Source: Paralteromonas sediminis | GTDB taxonomy: Bacteria > Pseudomonadota > Gammaproteobacteria > Enterobacterales > Alteromonadaceae | NCBI RefSeq assembly: GCF_003820355.1 | Contig: NZ_RPOK01000003.1 | Coordinates: 103,686 to 167,685, forward strand | Reading direction: 5' to 3' | Length of the DNA stretch: 64,000 nucleotides | Part shown: positions 26,823 to 37,275 of the stretch, one piece after another | How the letters are laid out: every line of letters begins with the position of its first letter | Numbering within the stretch: position 1 is the first letter of the stretch | Made by a program: the position numbers and the translations under genes | The notes under the pieces: model-generated | Told to the model about the DNA's origin: nothing | Databases searched by the model: none | What the model saw: the letters and a program-made list of their open reading frames with translations, nothing else

Positions 26823-29459
26823 TTAGAAAATTTCATCAGGTTCAATTGTACTTGGCTCATCAACAAGCGCGGGATCAATAATCTCATCTTCCTGAATGTA
26901 GACTGTTGGTTGAGTGCCTCGAATGAAGTACTCGAACATTGTGGTATGGTCAGTGCGACGGGTCAACAATCCACTGGTCCGATCAATCCTGACACGTATT
27001 ATGTTCTGTGGCATTTCTCTTTCTGTTTCCGGCAAATCGGCCATGACATGCTGCATAAAGCGTATCCAAGCTGGCTGCGCAGCTTTTGCACCATCTTCTG
27101 ACCCGATTAAACCATTCCCAATCCAATTATACTTCTCTGGATTGCGATTAATAATATTTCTATTTGGTGTAGCACGTCCCAATTGACGACTCATGTCATC
27201 AAAACCCACCCAGGAAGTCGCAACCATATTTTGGCTAAAGCCTGTAAACCAGGTATCTTTTGAATCATTGGTTGTACCGGTTTTGCCCGCGATATCCGCT
27301 CGCCCAAGAATGTTACGGGCGCGCCACCCTGTTCCCATCCAGTACGTGTTTTTGTTCCAACTTCCATTGGTACGCACGGCCGTTCTTAACATGTCAGCAA
27401 CCAGAAACGCCGTTTGCTCACTCATGACTCTGGGCGCCGCACGCTGGACTTGTTGCTGGGGGCCATCCGTCTCACTTAATCCCGATAACTCTAATTGTGC
27501 AGCGAGTTGTGCTTCCCGATCGAGTACTTCCTCTGAAATGCCTTCCTGACTTTCGGACTGACAGGGATCGCAAGCAAATACGGGTTCGCTCTGCCACAGT
27601 TCTTGGCCCTCTTCGTTCTCAACACGATGGATAAAGTGCGGTTCTACTAAAAAGCCACCATTTGCGATAACGGCCATCGCTCTGGCCACTTCCAAAGGCG
27701 TGTGCGATCCAGAGCCCAAAGACAAAGTTTCATCGCGAGGAATATCCTCATTCAAAAAGCCAAAGTTGCGCAGATAGTCAGCGGTCTCATGCAAACCCGC
27801 ACCGCGCAGAAGGCGGATCGAAACCACGTTTTTAGATTTCCCTAACGCCACTCGCATACGGATTGGGCCATCGTACTCCGCAGGTGAATTTTGTGGACGC
27901 CATGCTGTTCCACTGCCTGCGTTCCACTGATTTATCGGCGCATCGTTGATGACACTGGCAACCGTGTAACCGCTATCCAGCGCAGAGGCATAGATAAAGG
28001 GTTTGATGTTAGACCCTACCTGACGTTTGGCCTGTGTAGCACGGTTGAACTGGCTCTGATAAAAACTATAACCCCCTACGACTGCTTCAACTGCGCCATC
28101 AAAAGGATTAAGAGCAACGAACGCGCCACTGACTTCTGGCAGCTGACTCAACCGCCAGGCACCTTCGTGCTCTCGAATCCAGATAATCGCGCCCTCTGAC
28201 AAAATATCAGATGCTTTTTCAGGTGCTGATCCCTGCCGTGAGTCGGTAATGTATTCCCGCGCCCAGTCTAAATTGATCCATTCAATAATGACCTGCTCGC
28301 CGTCTGCTTTCATCACACTGACTGCTTGCTCCATAACCTCAAGCACAACCGCTGGAAACAGAGGCTCTATGGGATCAATCGCGGACAGAGCAGCTCTCAC
28401 ATCGTCCAAGGACGGTCTGTTGGTAACCATGGGTTCAGGCTCATTAGTATCGCTGACTGTTGCATCACTCTGCTCAGCGTCTCCCCAAAGAAAACCTATT
28501 GGCCCCCTAAAACCATGCCGTTCATCATAATCGTGTAGGTTTTGTGTCACGGCATTTTGGGCTGCCAACTGGGTTTCGGAATTCGCAGTAGCATACACGC
28601 GGTAGCCCCCAGTTTCGGCCTCTTCCTTACCGTACATTTCTACCATTTGGTTGTAGATAATGTCAGCAAGATACGGAGCATCTACTTCAATTTCTGCCCC
28701 ATGCTTTTCCGCAGTTACAGGCGCATTAGATGCTTCATCATATTCAGCACGCGTAATAAACCCCTCGTCCAACATCCGGAACAACACTATTCTTCTGCGA
28801 TCTACCGAACGCTCAGGCCGACTAATTGGGTTAAGTACCGAGGGAGCTTGAGGTAACCCCGCCAACGTTGCTAACTGAGCCAGTGTCAACTCGTCGAGTG
28901 ACTTGCCATAATAAACCTGTGCGGCAGCGCCCATACCAAACGCCCGGTGACCCAGCTCGACTTTATTGATGTAGAGTAACAATATTTCTTCTTTGGTTAG
29001 GACCTGCTCAATGTGCAAAGCAATAAATGCTTCTTTTATCTTTCGCACAAACGCTTTTTCTCTGGTGAGGAAAAACCCTCTGGCTAACTGCATGGTGAGC
29101 GTACTAGCGCCTTGTTGTTTTTCACCCGTCACAATGAGGTTGATAGCGGCACGAACAACACCAATGGGGTCTATACCAAAATGATCGTAGAAACGGCTGT
29201 CTTCTGTGGCAATAATCGCCTGCTTCAATTTTTCAGGTACTTGGTCTAACGTGACGGGAATCCGACGTTGAACGCCATATTGAGAAATCAGTTTGCCGTC
29301 TTTTGTATAAATTCGCATGGGTGTCTGCAGACGGACATCTTTTAACACTTCTACACTGGGAAGATTGGGTCTCATAGAAAAATATAGCCCTAATAAAGCG
29401 ACTAATCCGAGGATCCCAGCGATCACACTGATCCAAAAAATTCGTTTTAAGTACCTCAC
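26823..29459 (-). CDS. mrcA: Penicillin-binding protein 1A (bifunctional)
   Basis: Inner-membrane class A PBP that polymerises and cross-links peptidoglycan. It has 878 residues from the GTG at 29457-29459; a TTG ten codons earlier (29489) is an alternative start. After one N-terminal membrane helix come the GT51 domain with the catalytic Glu in [11 protein letters not shown] and [12 protein letters not shown], an OB/ODD region, and the transpeptidase with SNIK (SxxK), SKN and KTGTT. It is divergent from pilM, the standard arrangement (mrcA-pilMNOPQ/hofMNOPQ). Confidence 0.95.
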   Translation of the reverse strand: MRYLKRIFWISVIAGILGLVALLGLYFSMRPNLPSVEVLKDVRLQTPMRIYTKDGKLISQYGVQRRIPVTLDQVPEKLKQAIIATEDSRFYDHFGIDPIGVVRAAINLIVTGEKQQGASTLTMQLARGFFLTREKAFVRKIKEAFIALHIEQVLTKEEILLLYINKVELGHRAFGMGAAAQVYYGKSLDELTLAQLATLAGLPQAPSVLNPISRPERSVDRRRIVLFRMLDEGFITRAEYDEASNAPVTAEKHGAEIEVDAPYLADIIYNQMVEMYGKEEAETGGYRVYATANSETQLAAQNAVTQNLHDYDERHGFRGPIGFLWGDAEQSDATVSDTNEPEPMVTNRPSLDDVRAALSAIDPIEPLFPAVVLEVMEQAVSVMKADGEQVIIEWINLDWAREYITDSRQGSAPEKASDILSEGAIIWIREHEGAWRLSQLPEVSGAFVALNPFDGAVEAVVGGYSFYQSQFNRATQAKRQVGSNIKPFIYASALDSGYTVASVINDAPINQWNAGSGTAWRPQNSPAEYDGPIRMRVALGKSKNVVSIRLLRGAGLHETADYLRNFGFLNEDIPRDETLSLGSGSHTPLEVARAMAVIANGGFLVEPHFIHRVENEEGQELWQSEPVFACDPCQSESQEGISEEVLDREAQLAAQLELSGLSETDGPQQQVQRAAPRVMSEQTAFLVADMLRTAVRTNGSWNKNTYWMGTGWRARNILGRADIAGKTGTTNDSKDTWFTGFSQNMVATSWVGFDDMSRQLGRATPNRNIINRNPEKYNWIGNGLIGSEDGAKAAQPAWIRFMQHVMADLPETEREMPQNIIRVRIDRTSGLLTRRTDHTTMFEYFIRGTQPTVYIQEDEIIDPALVDEPSTIEPDEIF

Positions 29460-29563
29460 AAAATTGACGAACGCCTCATATTGTTGCAAAAATAGACTTT
29501 ATTTTATACCTATGTGTATTTATTAGAACTAAAAATGGTATAAAAATCACATAATAATGTAGA

Positions 29564-29579
29564 CTTGGTTTAATCCAAG
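29564..29579. repeat. Short inverted repeat upstream of pilM
   Basis: CTTGGTTTAATCCAAG is a 16-bp inverted repeat (one mismatched pair) 19 bp before the pilM start, in the divergent mrcA/pilM region. It might be an operator or affect translation of pilM; there is no direct evidence. Confidence 0.3.
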
Positions 29580-29598
29580 CACGAATGGGCTGTGCACT

Positions 29599-30663
29599 AT
29601 GCAAGGACTTCTTGGTAAAAAAGCGTCAATTTTGATAGGGCTGGACATCGGTACTCGCTTTATCAAAGCGGTCGTAATAGAACAAAAGAAAGATGGTTAC
29701 GTACTGCAAAGCGTGGCAAGCGAGCCTATTGGCAAAGAGGCATTTGCTGAACGCGAAATCAAGAATTACGAAGCAGTAAGTCTCACGCTTAAAAAAATTC
29801 AAAAGAGCCTGAAGAGCAAAAGCAAGGATGTTGCCATTGCCGTGTCGGGCTCTTCCGTCATCAGCAAAGTCGTCTACATGGAACCTGATCAGACTGATTT
29901 CGAACTCGAAAGTCAAATTGAGATAGAAGCTGATAGCCTCATTCCATATCCTCTCGAAGAAGTCTATTTAGACTTTGAAGAGCTGGGACCGAGTAATACC
30001 CATGTGGGAAAAGTCAATGTATTGCTAAGCGCAGCTCACAAGGACATTGTAGACAGTCGGTTGACTCTGGTGAGGGAAGTCCCCTACGAACCCAAGGTGG
30101 TAGACATTGAAGGTTATGCGTTAGGCAATGCGCTTAAACATTTTTACCACCACGATTCAGACGAGCGACTTTGTTGCATCAATATTGGCGCATCCTTATT
30201 GCAGGTATGCGTTGTCGACAACAACGAAGTCGTCTATTCGAAAGAGCACAGCTTTGGCATGAACATGCTCCTTCAGGACATTTCCATGATGCATATGATG
30301 GAAAAAGATGAAATCGAGCATAAGCTAGTTACTCAGACTATGACAGGAACCTGGGAAGAAGATACCTTACCCATATTCGTGGCAAACTGTCAGCAACAAA
30401 TCAATCGCGCTATTCAAATGTATATGAGCACAACACATGCTCAGATGCCTAAAAAACTGGTTGTTAGTGGCGGGGGTGGCGTACTTCCTGCATTAGTCGA
30501 TGCACTCAACAATGACCTGGATATGGATGTGGAAGCCTTTAATCCTTTTGCCAATATGACCTTGGCTGACAAGCTGGATAGTGATCACGTTCAGTCGATA
30601 GGGCCTCAGTTTGCCATTGCAGCTGGGTTAGCAAGTCGGAGTTTCTACTCATGGCACATATAA
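29599..30663 (+). CDS. pilM: Type IV pilus assembly protein PilM
   Basis: Actin-like ATPase of the type IV pilus alignment subcomplex on the cytoplasmic face of the inner membrane; it binds the N-terminal tail of PilN. It has 354 residues. FtsA/MreB-like phosphate motifs are visible: GLDIGTRFIKAV (about 15-26), INIGASLLQV and VVSGGGGVLPAL. First gene of pilMNOPQ. It overlaps pilN by 13 bp, showing translational coupling. Confidence 0.96.
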   Translation: MQGLLGKKASILIGLDIGTRFIKAVVIEQKKDGYVLQSVASEPIGKEAFAEREIKNYEAVSLTLKKIQKSLKSKSKDVAIAVSGSSVISKVVYMEPDQTDFELESQIEIEADSLIPYPLEEVYLDFEELGPSNTHVGKVNVLLSAAHKDIVDSRLTLVREVPYEPKVVDIEGYALGNALKHFYHHDSDERLCCINIGASLLQVCVVDNNEVVYSKEHSFGMNMLLQDISMMHMMEKDEIEHKLVTQTMTGTWEEDTLPIFVANCQQQINRAIQMYMSTTHAQMPKKLVVSGGGGVLPALVDALNNDLDMDVEAFNPFANMTLADKLDSDHVQSIGPQFAIAAGLASRSFYSWHI

Positions 30664-31229
30664 ATTTACTGCCCTGGCGTGAAAAGCAACGTCAGGCACA
30701 AAAGCAGAATTATCTAGCAGTCCTATTCATGACTGGTGCATTGGCAGCCGCCCTCTTTTGGATGGTGGGCCAGGCGATCGACCAACAAATAGGTAACCAA
30801 AATGCCAGAAATCAGTATTTGCAAACTGAGATCACCAGACTGGACAGCCTGATCGCGGAAATTCAGAAGGTACGTGACAGCAAAGATGAAATAGAGAAAC
30901 GCATGGCCTTGATTGAACAACTACAGTCAAGCAGAAATCTGGCACCCACTATGCTGGACGAATTAGTTAGGGTTTTGCCTCCCGGTGTGTCATTTACTAC
31001 TATGAGTCGCAGCAACAACGCCATTGAAATTGACGGTGTCAGTGACTCAAACAATCGCCTGTCTGATTTTATGCGTCGCCTTGAACGCTCCGAGGTATTT
31101 GATAACGCTGAGTTGTCTACCATAGTAGCTGATACCAGTGCCAGCGATGCAGTGAGTGCATTTAATCTGAGGGTTCAGCTCTCTGAGAAAGCACTCAAAG
31201 GTGCTGAAAAAGAGGGGGCAGGCCAATGA
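30651..31229 (+). CDS. pilN: Type IV pilus assembly protein PilN
   Basis: Bitopic inner-membrane protein that links PilM to PilO. It has 192 residues. The conserved N-terminal MAHINLLPWRE binds PilM; a membrane helix follows at about 23-43, then a coiled coil and a ferredoxin-like periplasmic domain. The ATG lies inside the end of pilM; the stop overlaps pilO by 4 bp (ATGA). Confidence 0.96.
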   Translation: MAHINLLPWREKQRQAQKQNYLAVLFMTGALAAALFWMVGQAIDQQIGNQNARNQYLQTEITRLDSLIAEIQKVRDSKDEIEKRMALIEQLQSSRNLAPTMLDELVRVLPPGVSFTTMSRSNNAIEIDGVSDSNNRLSDFMRRLERSEVFDNAELSTIVADTSASDAVSAFNLRVQLSEKALKGAEKEGAGQ

Positions 31230-31861
31230 AATTCGATGTAAACAAACTTAAAGACCTCAACGAATTAGATTTTGAACAGATTTCCATTTGGCCGTTTGAG
31301 GTTAAATTTGTCGTTGCGCTATTTGTTGCGATTGCGATCGGTGGTTTGAGCTATTACATGATTATTATGCCCAAGTTGCCAGTTTTAGACTCTGCTGAGT
31401 TAAAGGAAGTTGAGCTAAAGCAGCAGTACGAAGCTAAATACAGGCTCGCTGCTAACCTGGAAGGCTATCAAGAGCAACTTGAACGCATAAAAGATGACTT
31501 TTCATCGATGTTAAAGTCACTGCCTACGAGTAATGAAACACCGGGATTGCTTGATGATATTACCTACGCAGGCACCAGTTCAGGTCTGACCTTTAAACTC
31601 CTTAATTGGCAACAGGAAATACCCAAAGAATTTTATTCTGAGCTTCCTATTCAAATAGAGGTATCGGGCAGTTATCACGAGTTCGGCGAGTTTGTATCAA
31701 AAATGGCAGACTTGCCCAGAATTGTCACTGTGCATGACTTTACCGTTGGCCGAGAAGGCAGTGATTTGTCCTTACAAATGCAGGCTAAAACTTATCGAAC
31801 AGCAGCCAGTGACACGGATATATTGGCTGAAGCAGCTTCAAGTCAGGGAGGGCAACAATGA
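31226..31861 (+). CDS. pilO: Type IV pilus assembly protein PilO
   Basis: Inner-membrane partner of PilN in the periplasmic alignment complex. It has 211 residues: a cytoplasmic N-terminal stretch (FDVNKLKDLNELDFEQISIWP), a membrane helix at about 28-50, a coiled coil and a ferredoxin-like fold. Its gene overlaps pilN upstream and pilP downstream by 4 bp each. Confidence 0.95.
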   Translation: MKFDVNKLKDLNELDFEQISIWPFEVKFVVALFVAIAIGGLSYYMIIMPKLPVLDSAELKEVELKQQYEAKYRLAANLEGYQEQLERIKDDFSSMLKSLPTSNETPGLLDDITYAGTSSGLTFKLLNWQQEIPKEFYSELPIQIEVSGSYHEFGEFVSKMADLPRIVTVHDFTVGREGSDLSLQMQAKTYRTAASDTDILAEAASSQGGQQ

Positions 31862-32400
31862 TGAAACGCGTTTTGTTAGCTATTCTCTCAGTCAGTGCTT
31901 TAAGTGCTTGCTCACCTCAAATGGATGATCTGGTGGCCTATACTGAAGAAGTGAAGCAACGGGTTCCTTCGACGATAGAGCCTTATCCGGAATTTGAGCC
32001 ACAGCCGGTATTTGTATACAGTGCGCAGGATTTACGCAGTCCGTTTAATCCAACCGAAAAGGCAAGTGCACCGGTTCAGGCTCAGGTGCAAACCAATTGT
32101 TTGCAACCTGATTTTGCCCGTTCCAAACAACCTTTAGAACAATATGGGATCGATGCATTAAAACTGACAGGGAACTTTACCACTAACGGCGTACGCTGGG
32201 TTTTGTTTTCAACAAATGATGGTGCATTACACAAAGCGACTCAAGGAAGCAGGCTTGGCCTCTTCTTTGGCAAAATAATTGCAATAAGTGATAGTAGCGT
32301 GACAATCGAAGAACTATTACCTGACGGCGCGGGATGCTGGCAGCGACAAGAAGTCGTCTTGTCGTTAGATACGCGTGGGGGAGAAAACAATAATGTCTGA
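31858..32400 (+). CDS. pilP: Type IV pilus assembly lipoprotein PilP
   Basis: Lipoprotein that connects the PilNO complex to the PilQ secretin. It has 180 residues with a lipobox LSAC (C18). The C-terminal half (about 85-175, with ALKLTGNF...VRWVLFSTNDGALHKA and G-LG-I) matches the HR/beta-sandwich domain of PilP. It starts with two successive ATG codons; the first overlaps the pilO stop. It overlaps pilQ by 8 bp. Confidence 0.95.
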   Translation: MMKRVLLAILSVSALSACSPQMDDLVAYTEEVKQRVPSTIEPYPEFEPQPVFVYSAQDLRSPFNPTEKASAPVQAQVQTNCLQPDFARSKQPLEQYGIDALKLTGNFTTNGVRWVLFSTNDGALHKATQGSRLGLFFGKIIAISDSSVTIEELLPDGAGCWQRQEVVLSLDTRGGENNNV

Positions 32401-34177
32401 ACGTTTTATCTTTAATAAAGGCCTCGCGCGCCATAAGAAGCGCCATTATATGGTTGCTGTATTAGTAATGCTCGGCATAGGTGCTAGTGTTTGGGCTCAC
32501 ACCAGTGAAGCTCAGGAAGACACAACACCGCCACCTCTTGTTGATCCCGATAAAGGAGACCGTCAGGCTTTTGACGCTCTTGTCTCTGATATTCAGTTCA
32601 CTCGAAGTGCTACGGGAGCAGGCATTACTGATGTCGCATTAACATCTGGTAATGTGAAACCCCAGCTCATCGAGGCGAAAGGTAAAATGACCATCACTTT
32701 ACCTGGAGTTAAACTTGAAGATGAACAGTATGTTGAACTGGACGTGAGCCAATTTGGCACACCGGTTACCAGCATAGAGACGTTCCAAGATAGAAGTGCG
32801 GCCAGAATTGAGTTTGTCTATCAAGGTGAAGTAAGCGCACGGTACAGTCTTGAAGGTACGACACTGCGCGTGACAGTAAATCGGATCGTCAAGGAAGAAG
32901 AAGAGCTTCAGCAAGTCGCTCAACTGTATTCAGGGGCGCCAATCTCACTTGATTTCCAAGACGTAGCAGTTCGGCAAGTGCTTCAAATCATCGCGCAGGT
33001 GAACGGCTTTAACCTGGTTACTACTGACACGGTTTCCGGCAATATAACTATTAGTTTGTCTGGTGTACCTTGGGATCAAGCGTTAGATATGATTTTGCAA
33101 ATCAAAGGGCTTGGAAAGCGTCTCGAAGGCAATATTCTTCTTATTGCACCAGCGGAGGAATTAACTGCTCGCGAAACGCAAGAATTACAATCGCAGCAAC
33201 AGGTGGCGGACTTAACACCACTGAAATCAGCTTCTATTACAGTCAACTATGCAAAAGCACAACAATTGGCTGAAATTCTAAAGTCACAAGACGGTGGTAT
33301 TCTGAGTGGCCGCGGTTCGGTCACCGTCGATGAACGTACAAATACAATGCTAATTCGCGACACCCAAGAATCTATTGATGAAGCCAGAAATATGGTTGAA
33401 TTACTTGATATTCCGGTGAAGCAGGTACTTATTGAATCCAGAATGGTCACTGTTCGTGACAACGTAGACGAACAATTGGGTGTGCGTTGGGGGTTCACAG
33501 ACCGTCAAAATGATGCATCTACATCGGGTGGATTGAACGGCGCAAACTCTGCAAATGCGGGTTTACTAGCACCTTTATCAGACCGTCTGAATGTTAACCT
33601 TCCAGTCGCTAGTGAAAATTCAGGCCGTATTGCGTTTCAGGTTGCCAGTTTGGTTGATGGAACCATTTTAGATTTGGAACTTTCGGCATTAGAGGCAGAA
33701 AATAAAGGTGAAATTATTGCCAGTCCACGCATAACAGTGGCAAACCAACAAGAAGCCTATATCGAACAGGGTACAGAAATTCCGTTTGTACAAGCAACAT
33801 CTAGTGGTGCGACCTCAGTTGAGTTTAAGAAGGCGGTGTTAAGTTTGCGCGTTACTCCGCACATTACACCTGATAACAGGATTATTCTTGACCTAGTCGT
33901 TACTCAGGACACTAGAGGTGAAACAGTACCTACATCAACCGGTAACGCTGTCGCCATTGATACTCAGGAGATCAAAACTCAGGTGTTAGTTGAAAACGGC
34001 GAAACTGTCGTACTTGGCGGAATTTTCCAGCAAACCAGCGCCAATGACGTGAACAAAGTACCTTTGTTCGGTGATTTACCGGTTGTGGGAGCGCTGTTCA
34101 GAAATTCATCAAATGTGGTACAAAAACGCGAACTTCTCATTTTTGTCACACCAAAAATCATGACAGAATCGCTTTAA
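32393..34177 (+). CDS. pilQ: Type IV pilus secretin PilQ
   Basis: Outer-membrane ring through which the pilus passes. It has 594 residues: a signal-like helix, one AMIN domain (about 50-165) for peptidoglycan binding, an STN/N0 domain (SLDFQDVAVRQVLQIIAQVNG region), N1 (about 270-345) and the secretin core ending with ETVVLGGIFQQ and VPLFGDLPVVGALFR. P. aeruginosa PilQ is over 700 residues with two AMIN domains, so the N-terminal part is shorter here. The ATG at 32393 has GGGGGAGAA upstream. A terminator follows directly. Confidence 0.95.
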   Translation: MSERFIFNKGLARHKKRHYMVAVLVMLGIGASVWAHTSEAQEDTTPPPLVDPDKGDRQAFDALVSDIQFTRSATGAGITDVALTSGNVKPQLIEAKGKMTITLPGVKLEDEQYVELDVSQFGTPVTSIETFQDRSAARIEFVYQGEVSARYSLEGTTLRVTVNRIVKEEEELQQVAQLYSGAPISLDFQDVAVRQVLQIIAQVNGFNLVTTDTVSGNITISLSGVPWDQALDMILQIKGLGKRLEGNILLIAPAEELTARETQELQSQQQVADLTPLKSASITVNYAKAQQLAEILKSQDGGILSGRGSVTVDERTNTMLIRDTQESIDEARNMVELLDIPVKQVLIESRMVTVRDNVDEQLGVRWGFTDRQNDASTSGGLNGANSANAGLLAPLSDRLNVNLPVASENSGRIAFQVASLVDGTILDLELSALEAENKGEIIASPRITVANQQEAYIEQGTEIPFVQATSSGATSVEFKKAVLSLRVTPHITPDNRIILDLVVTQDTRGETVPTSTGNAVAIDTQEIKTQVLVENGETVVLGGIFQQTSANDVNKVPLFGDLPVVGALFRNSSNVVQKRELLIFVTPKIMTESL

Positions 34178-34186
34178 AACAGTCAT

Positions 34187-34221
34187 AATGCCGGAAAATA
34201 CCTAATTTTCCGGCATTTTTT
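34187..34221 (+). terminator. Rho-independent terminator after pilQ
   Basis: AATGCCGGAAAA (34187-34198) and TTTTCCGGCATT (34206-34217) form a perfect 12-bp stem with a 7-nt loop, followed by a T-run. It lies 10 bp after the pilQ stop and separates pilMNOPQ from aroKB. A run of A's precedes the stem but pilQ is the only gene reading into it. Confidence 0.92.
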
Positions 34222-34295
34222 CAATATTTTTCATGAACTTAAATCTCACCGCAACAAAACTTGCATACCGAATACAGAAACTGAGATAATCCCGT

Positions 34296-34320
34296 CCTCG
34301 AAATTTAAGCGAGGTTTTTA
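34296..34320 (+). terminator. Possible second weak hairpin between pilQ and aroK
   Basis: CCTCG-(9 nt)-CGAGG followed by TTTTTA resembles a short-stem terminator or leader hairpin about 90 bp before aroK. It may be a backup terminator for pilQ or lie inside the aroK leader. The five-pair stem makes this uncertain. Nothing else is seen between 34222 and 34411. Confidence 0.35.
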
Positions 34321-34411
34321 ATGGGTGCTTGATAGTGATGTCAGGCGCATAATCGGGTGGAAAGAGACAGCAATATCCCCCTCCACATAATAAGTTGTGA
34401 ATTAAGCAAAT

Positions 34412-34927
34412 ATGGCTGAAAAACGTAATATCTTTCTTGTTGGTCCTATGGGTGCGGGAAAAAGCACAATAGGCCGACATCTAGCAGATGAACTCCATTT
34501 AGAATTCTTTGACTCTGACCAGGAAATTGAAAAGCGTACCGGTGCAGACATTAGCTGGATTTTTGACCTTGAAGGTGAAGAAGGTTTCCGCAAGCGCGAA
34601 GAAAATGTCATCAATGAGTTAACTGACAAACAAGGCATTGTTTTAGCTACTGGCGGTGGTTCAGTAGTGAGCAAAATCGTCAGAAACAGATTGTCAGCGC
34701 GCGGAATTGTGGTTTACCTACAAACGACTATCGATAAGCAGGTATCTCGTACACAACGAGACAAGCGTCGCCCTCTGCTTCAGAACGATGATCCAGAACA
34801 AGTATTGAGAGATCTCGCAGAGTCACGAAACCCTCTCTATGAAGAAGTTGCCGACTATGTGGTAGAGACAGATGACCAGTCTGCTCGCGCTGTTGCCAAT
34901 CAAATCATTAATAAAATCGGTCTGTAA
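34412..34927 (+). CDS. aroK: Shikimate kinase I
   Basis: Phosphorylates shikimate at the 3-OH with ATP. It has 171 residues, close to E. coli AroK (173). The Walker A is GPMGAGKS (11-18), with [11 protein letters not shown] (shikimate-binding Asp), [10 protein letters not shown] and GGGSV. aroB follows after 30 bp, the near-universal gammaproteobacterial order pilQ-aroK-aroB-damX-dam. Confidence 0.98.
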   Translation: MAEKRNIFLVGPMGAGKSTIGRHLADELHLEFFDSDQEIEKRTGADISWIFDLEGEEGFRKREENVINELTDKQGIVLATGGGSVVSKIVRNRLSARGIVVYLQTTIDKQVSRTQRDKRRPLLQNDDPEQVLRDLAESRNPLYEEVADYVVETDDQSARAVANQIINKIGL

Positions 34928-34957
34928 TACGTTTTACGCACAAAGGAGCTGCCGCCC

Positions 34958-36022
34958 ATGTCTAAGCTGAATGTTGAACTGGGGTCGCGCAGCTACCCTA
35001 TCTTGATACAGGCCGACATACTCAACACAAAACATCTGTTAAGTGAATTTGTTGGTAATAACCGATTGGTTGTTGTCAGTAATGAGACGGTGGCTCCGCT
35101 CTATTTAAAGCGACTAAGTGACGCTATTTCTGCTCCTGTAGAGTCGGTAATAATTCCGGATGGCGAACAGTTTAAAAACCTGACCCAACTGGAATCGGTT
35201 ATTGGAAAATTGTTAGCAAAAGGTTGTGGCAGAGACACGACACTTATTGCTTTAGGCGGTGGTGTTGTAGGCGATTTGTGTGGATTTGTTGCCGCCACAT
35301 ATCAACGTGGTATTCCTTTTATCCAAGTGCCAACTACCCTTCTTTCTCAGGTAGACTCATCAGTCGGCGGTAAAACGGCGGTCAATCATGCCTTAGGCAA
35401 AAATATGATTGGTGCTTTTTATCAGCCAAAAGCTGTCATTATAGATACGATGACGCTGTCCACCCTACCCGCAAAGGAATTCGCTGCTGGCATGGCGGAA
35501 GTTATCAAATACGGCATAATTTATGACAGCAACTTCTTTTGTTGGCTAGAGGCAAATGCCACGAAGTTAACTTCACTCGATCCTGACGCTCTCAATCATG
35601 CTATTCATCGCTGCTGTGCGATAAAGGCAGAAATTGTATCGAATGACGAGCGTGAAAAAGGTCAGCGTGCTCTGCTCAATTTGGGCCATACTTTTGGTCA
35701 CGCGATCGAAGCTGAAATGGGCTATGGCAACTGGTTACATGGGGAAGCTGTCGCTGCTGGTATGGTTATTGCCTGTAGAGTAGCTGAGCAGCTTAATTGG
35801 ATGGATTCGTCAGAAGTTCGGCGTCTTATCAATTTGTTACAATCATTTGAGCTTCCAGTTTCAGGTCCTGAATCAATGGACTTTAGCGCGTATATGCAGC
35901 ACATGCAGCACGACAAGAAAGTGGAAGCGGGCAGCATCCGCTTTGTTATCCCTACGGGAATAGGCAATGCAGTGGTAACTAGCGAGATAAGCGAACAGCT
36001 GCTACAACAAGTATTGGGTTAG
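34958..36022 (+). CDS. aroB: 3-dehydroquinate synthase
   Basis: NAD-dependent cyclisation of DAHP to 3-dehydroquinate, the second shikimate-pathway step. It has 354 residues with IPDGEQFKN, the dinucleotide motif [26 protein letters not shown] and the zinc-ligand motifs [12 protein letters not shown] and [19 protein letters not shown] precedes the ATG. damX starts 20 bp downstream. Confidence 0.98.
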   Translation: MSKLNVELGSRSYPILIQADILNTKHLLSEFVGNNRLVVVSNETVAPLYLKRLSDAISAPVESVIIPDGEQFKNLTQLESVIGKLLAKGCGRDTTLIALGGGVVGDLCGFVAATYQRGIPFIQVPTTLLSQVDSSVGGKTAVNHALGKNMIGAFYQPKAVIIDTMTLSTLPAKEFAAGMAEVIKYGIIYDSNFFCWLEANATKLTSLDPDALNHAIHRCCAIKAEIVSNDEREKGQRALLNLGHTFGHAIEAEMGYGNWLHGEAVAAGMVIACRVAEQLNWMDSSEVRRLINLLQSFELPVSGPESMDFSAYMQHMQHDKKVEAGSIRFVIPTGIGNAVVTSEISEQLLQQVLG

Positions 36023-36041
36023 TATTGCATGGGTTGGTTTA

Positions 36042-37250
36042 GTGACAGCAACACTTCAGGAACGATTAAATTACTTAGTTAATTACTCTTCACAGCTTAT
36101 TTTTGTGAGTGGGAACTCACTTGCTGACCAAACGCAAGCACTCGAAGCCACCCTATTTCAGCAGCATGAAGACACTGAGCTTGCCTACCTTGTCGCAGAC
36201 GACACGTTTGAACTATCCGATTACAGGCGCCTTCTCTGCAATCAGCTAATTGGACGATCACCCTCCTTATCACGCCCTCTGAATGAATGTCTCGCTTCAC
36301 TCAATCAACATGAAGGCCCCGTGATGATAGCCATTACACGGGCTGAAAAAATGCCTAATGATGTCTTGCAGGAGCTGTGGGAGCTCGTGTTGCAGTCGCG
36401 TTTTGCAGGCAATAAACAACACCTTAACGTGATATTATTTGGCGAAACCCAATGGGCAGCAAAAGCAAAGCGCTGGTTGCCGGCAAACAATACTGGAACA
36501 CCTCTGCTGCTTAGCACGCAACAGACCTCGTTCACGCCTCAGAACAAGACAACTAGCGACGAGGCTAACGATGCGCTGCGTTATGAAGGTGAACAAAACA
36601 GCGGCATTGAACAACGCCCTATAATATCGATGGGAGCATTTTGGGCTGCCGCCGCATTATTGTTTCTCAGCTTATCGGTTGTGATTGCTGTATGGTTGTA
36701 TGGTGAGCAAACTTCACGGTTATTTTCACCCATTACACAAGACCCGCCGCAGACAATCACGCAGCCAGTAGAGCCCACTTTAGAACCTACTGTTATTGAC
36801 TGGCCAGCGCCAAAAGCCGTATCAGAAGCCATGCTATCGGAAGAAGAGAGCTTACCGCCTATTGAGTTATCAAAAGTTGAAGCGTCAGACACGACTGATG
36901 CTTTAACCATTGAACCAGAAAAACAAAATGAACAGCATCTAGAAGCTCCCAAAATAGCCAATACTGGCTTTTACATACAAATTGCAGGACTTAAAGACGC
37001 CTCGTTGCTTACACGGTTTCTGCGTGATAACGGTTTATCTGACGACACCATAACTTATCAAACTGTTCGCTATGGTGGGCCTTGGCATGTGGTCATCATG
37101 AAGACACATTATAAAACGGTCAATGAAGCCAAAGACGGTATACAACAACTCGATAACAATAAGATTCGCAATCAGGCATTTGTTAAAAGTGGAGAAGCTA
37201 TTCGCAAAGAGTTGAGTGCACCGCCAGCACAAGATAAACTCACAGAATAA
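36042..37250 (+). CDS. damX: Cell-division protein DamX (SPOR domain)
   Basis: Septal inner-membrane protein whose SPOR domain binds denuded glycan strands. It has 402 residues: a cytoplasmic degenerate AAA-like region (1-150) without a clear Walker A, a membrane helix at 198-220, an acidic Pro/Glu-rich linker, and a SPOR domain at about 311-395 (FYIQIAGLKD...WHVVIMKTHYKTVNEAK). Start is GTG at 36042; a nearby ATG at 36029 is in another frame. E. coli DamX is 428 residues. Position between aroB and dam is diagnostic. Confidence 0.92.
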   Translation: MTATLQERLNYLVNYSSQLIFVSGNSLADQTQALEATLFQQHEDTELAYLVADDTFELSDYRRLLCNQLIGRSPSLSRPLNECLASLNQHEGPVMIAITRAEKMPNDVLQELWELVLQSRFAGNKQHLNVILFGETQWAAKAKRWLPANNTGTPLLLSTQQTSFTPQNKTTSDEANDALRYEGEQNSGIEQRPIISMGAFWAAAALLFLSLSVVIAVWLYGEQTSRLFSPITQDPPQTITQPVEPTLEPTVIDWPAPKAVSEAMLSEEESLPPIELSKVEASDTTDALTIEPEKQNEQHLEAPKIANTGFYIQIAGLKDASLLTRFLRDNGLSDDTITYQTVRYGGPWHVVIMKTHYKTVNEAKDGIQQLDNNKIRNQAFVKSGEAIRKELSAPPAQDKLTE

Positions 37251-37275
37251 GAAGTACACCCAAGGCACCCCGCCA

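Noticed and set aside
36029-36100. ATG at 36029 as a damX start
   Set aside because: It is in a different frame from DamX; the in-frame start is GTG at 36042.
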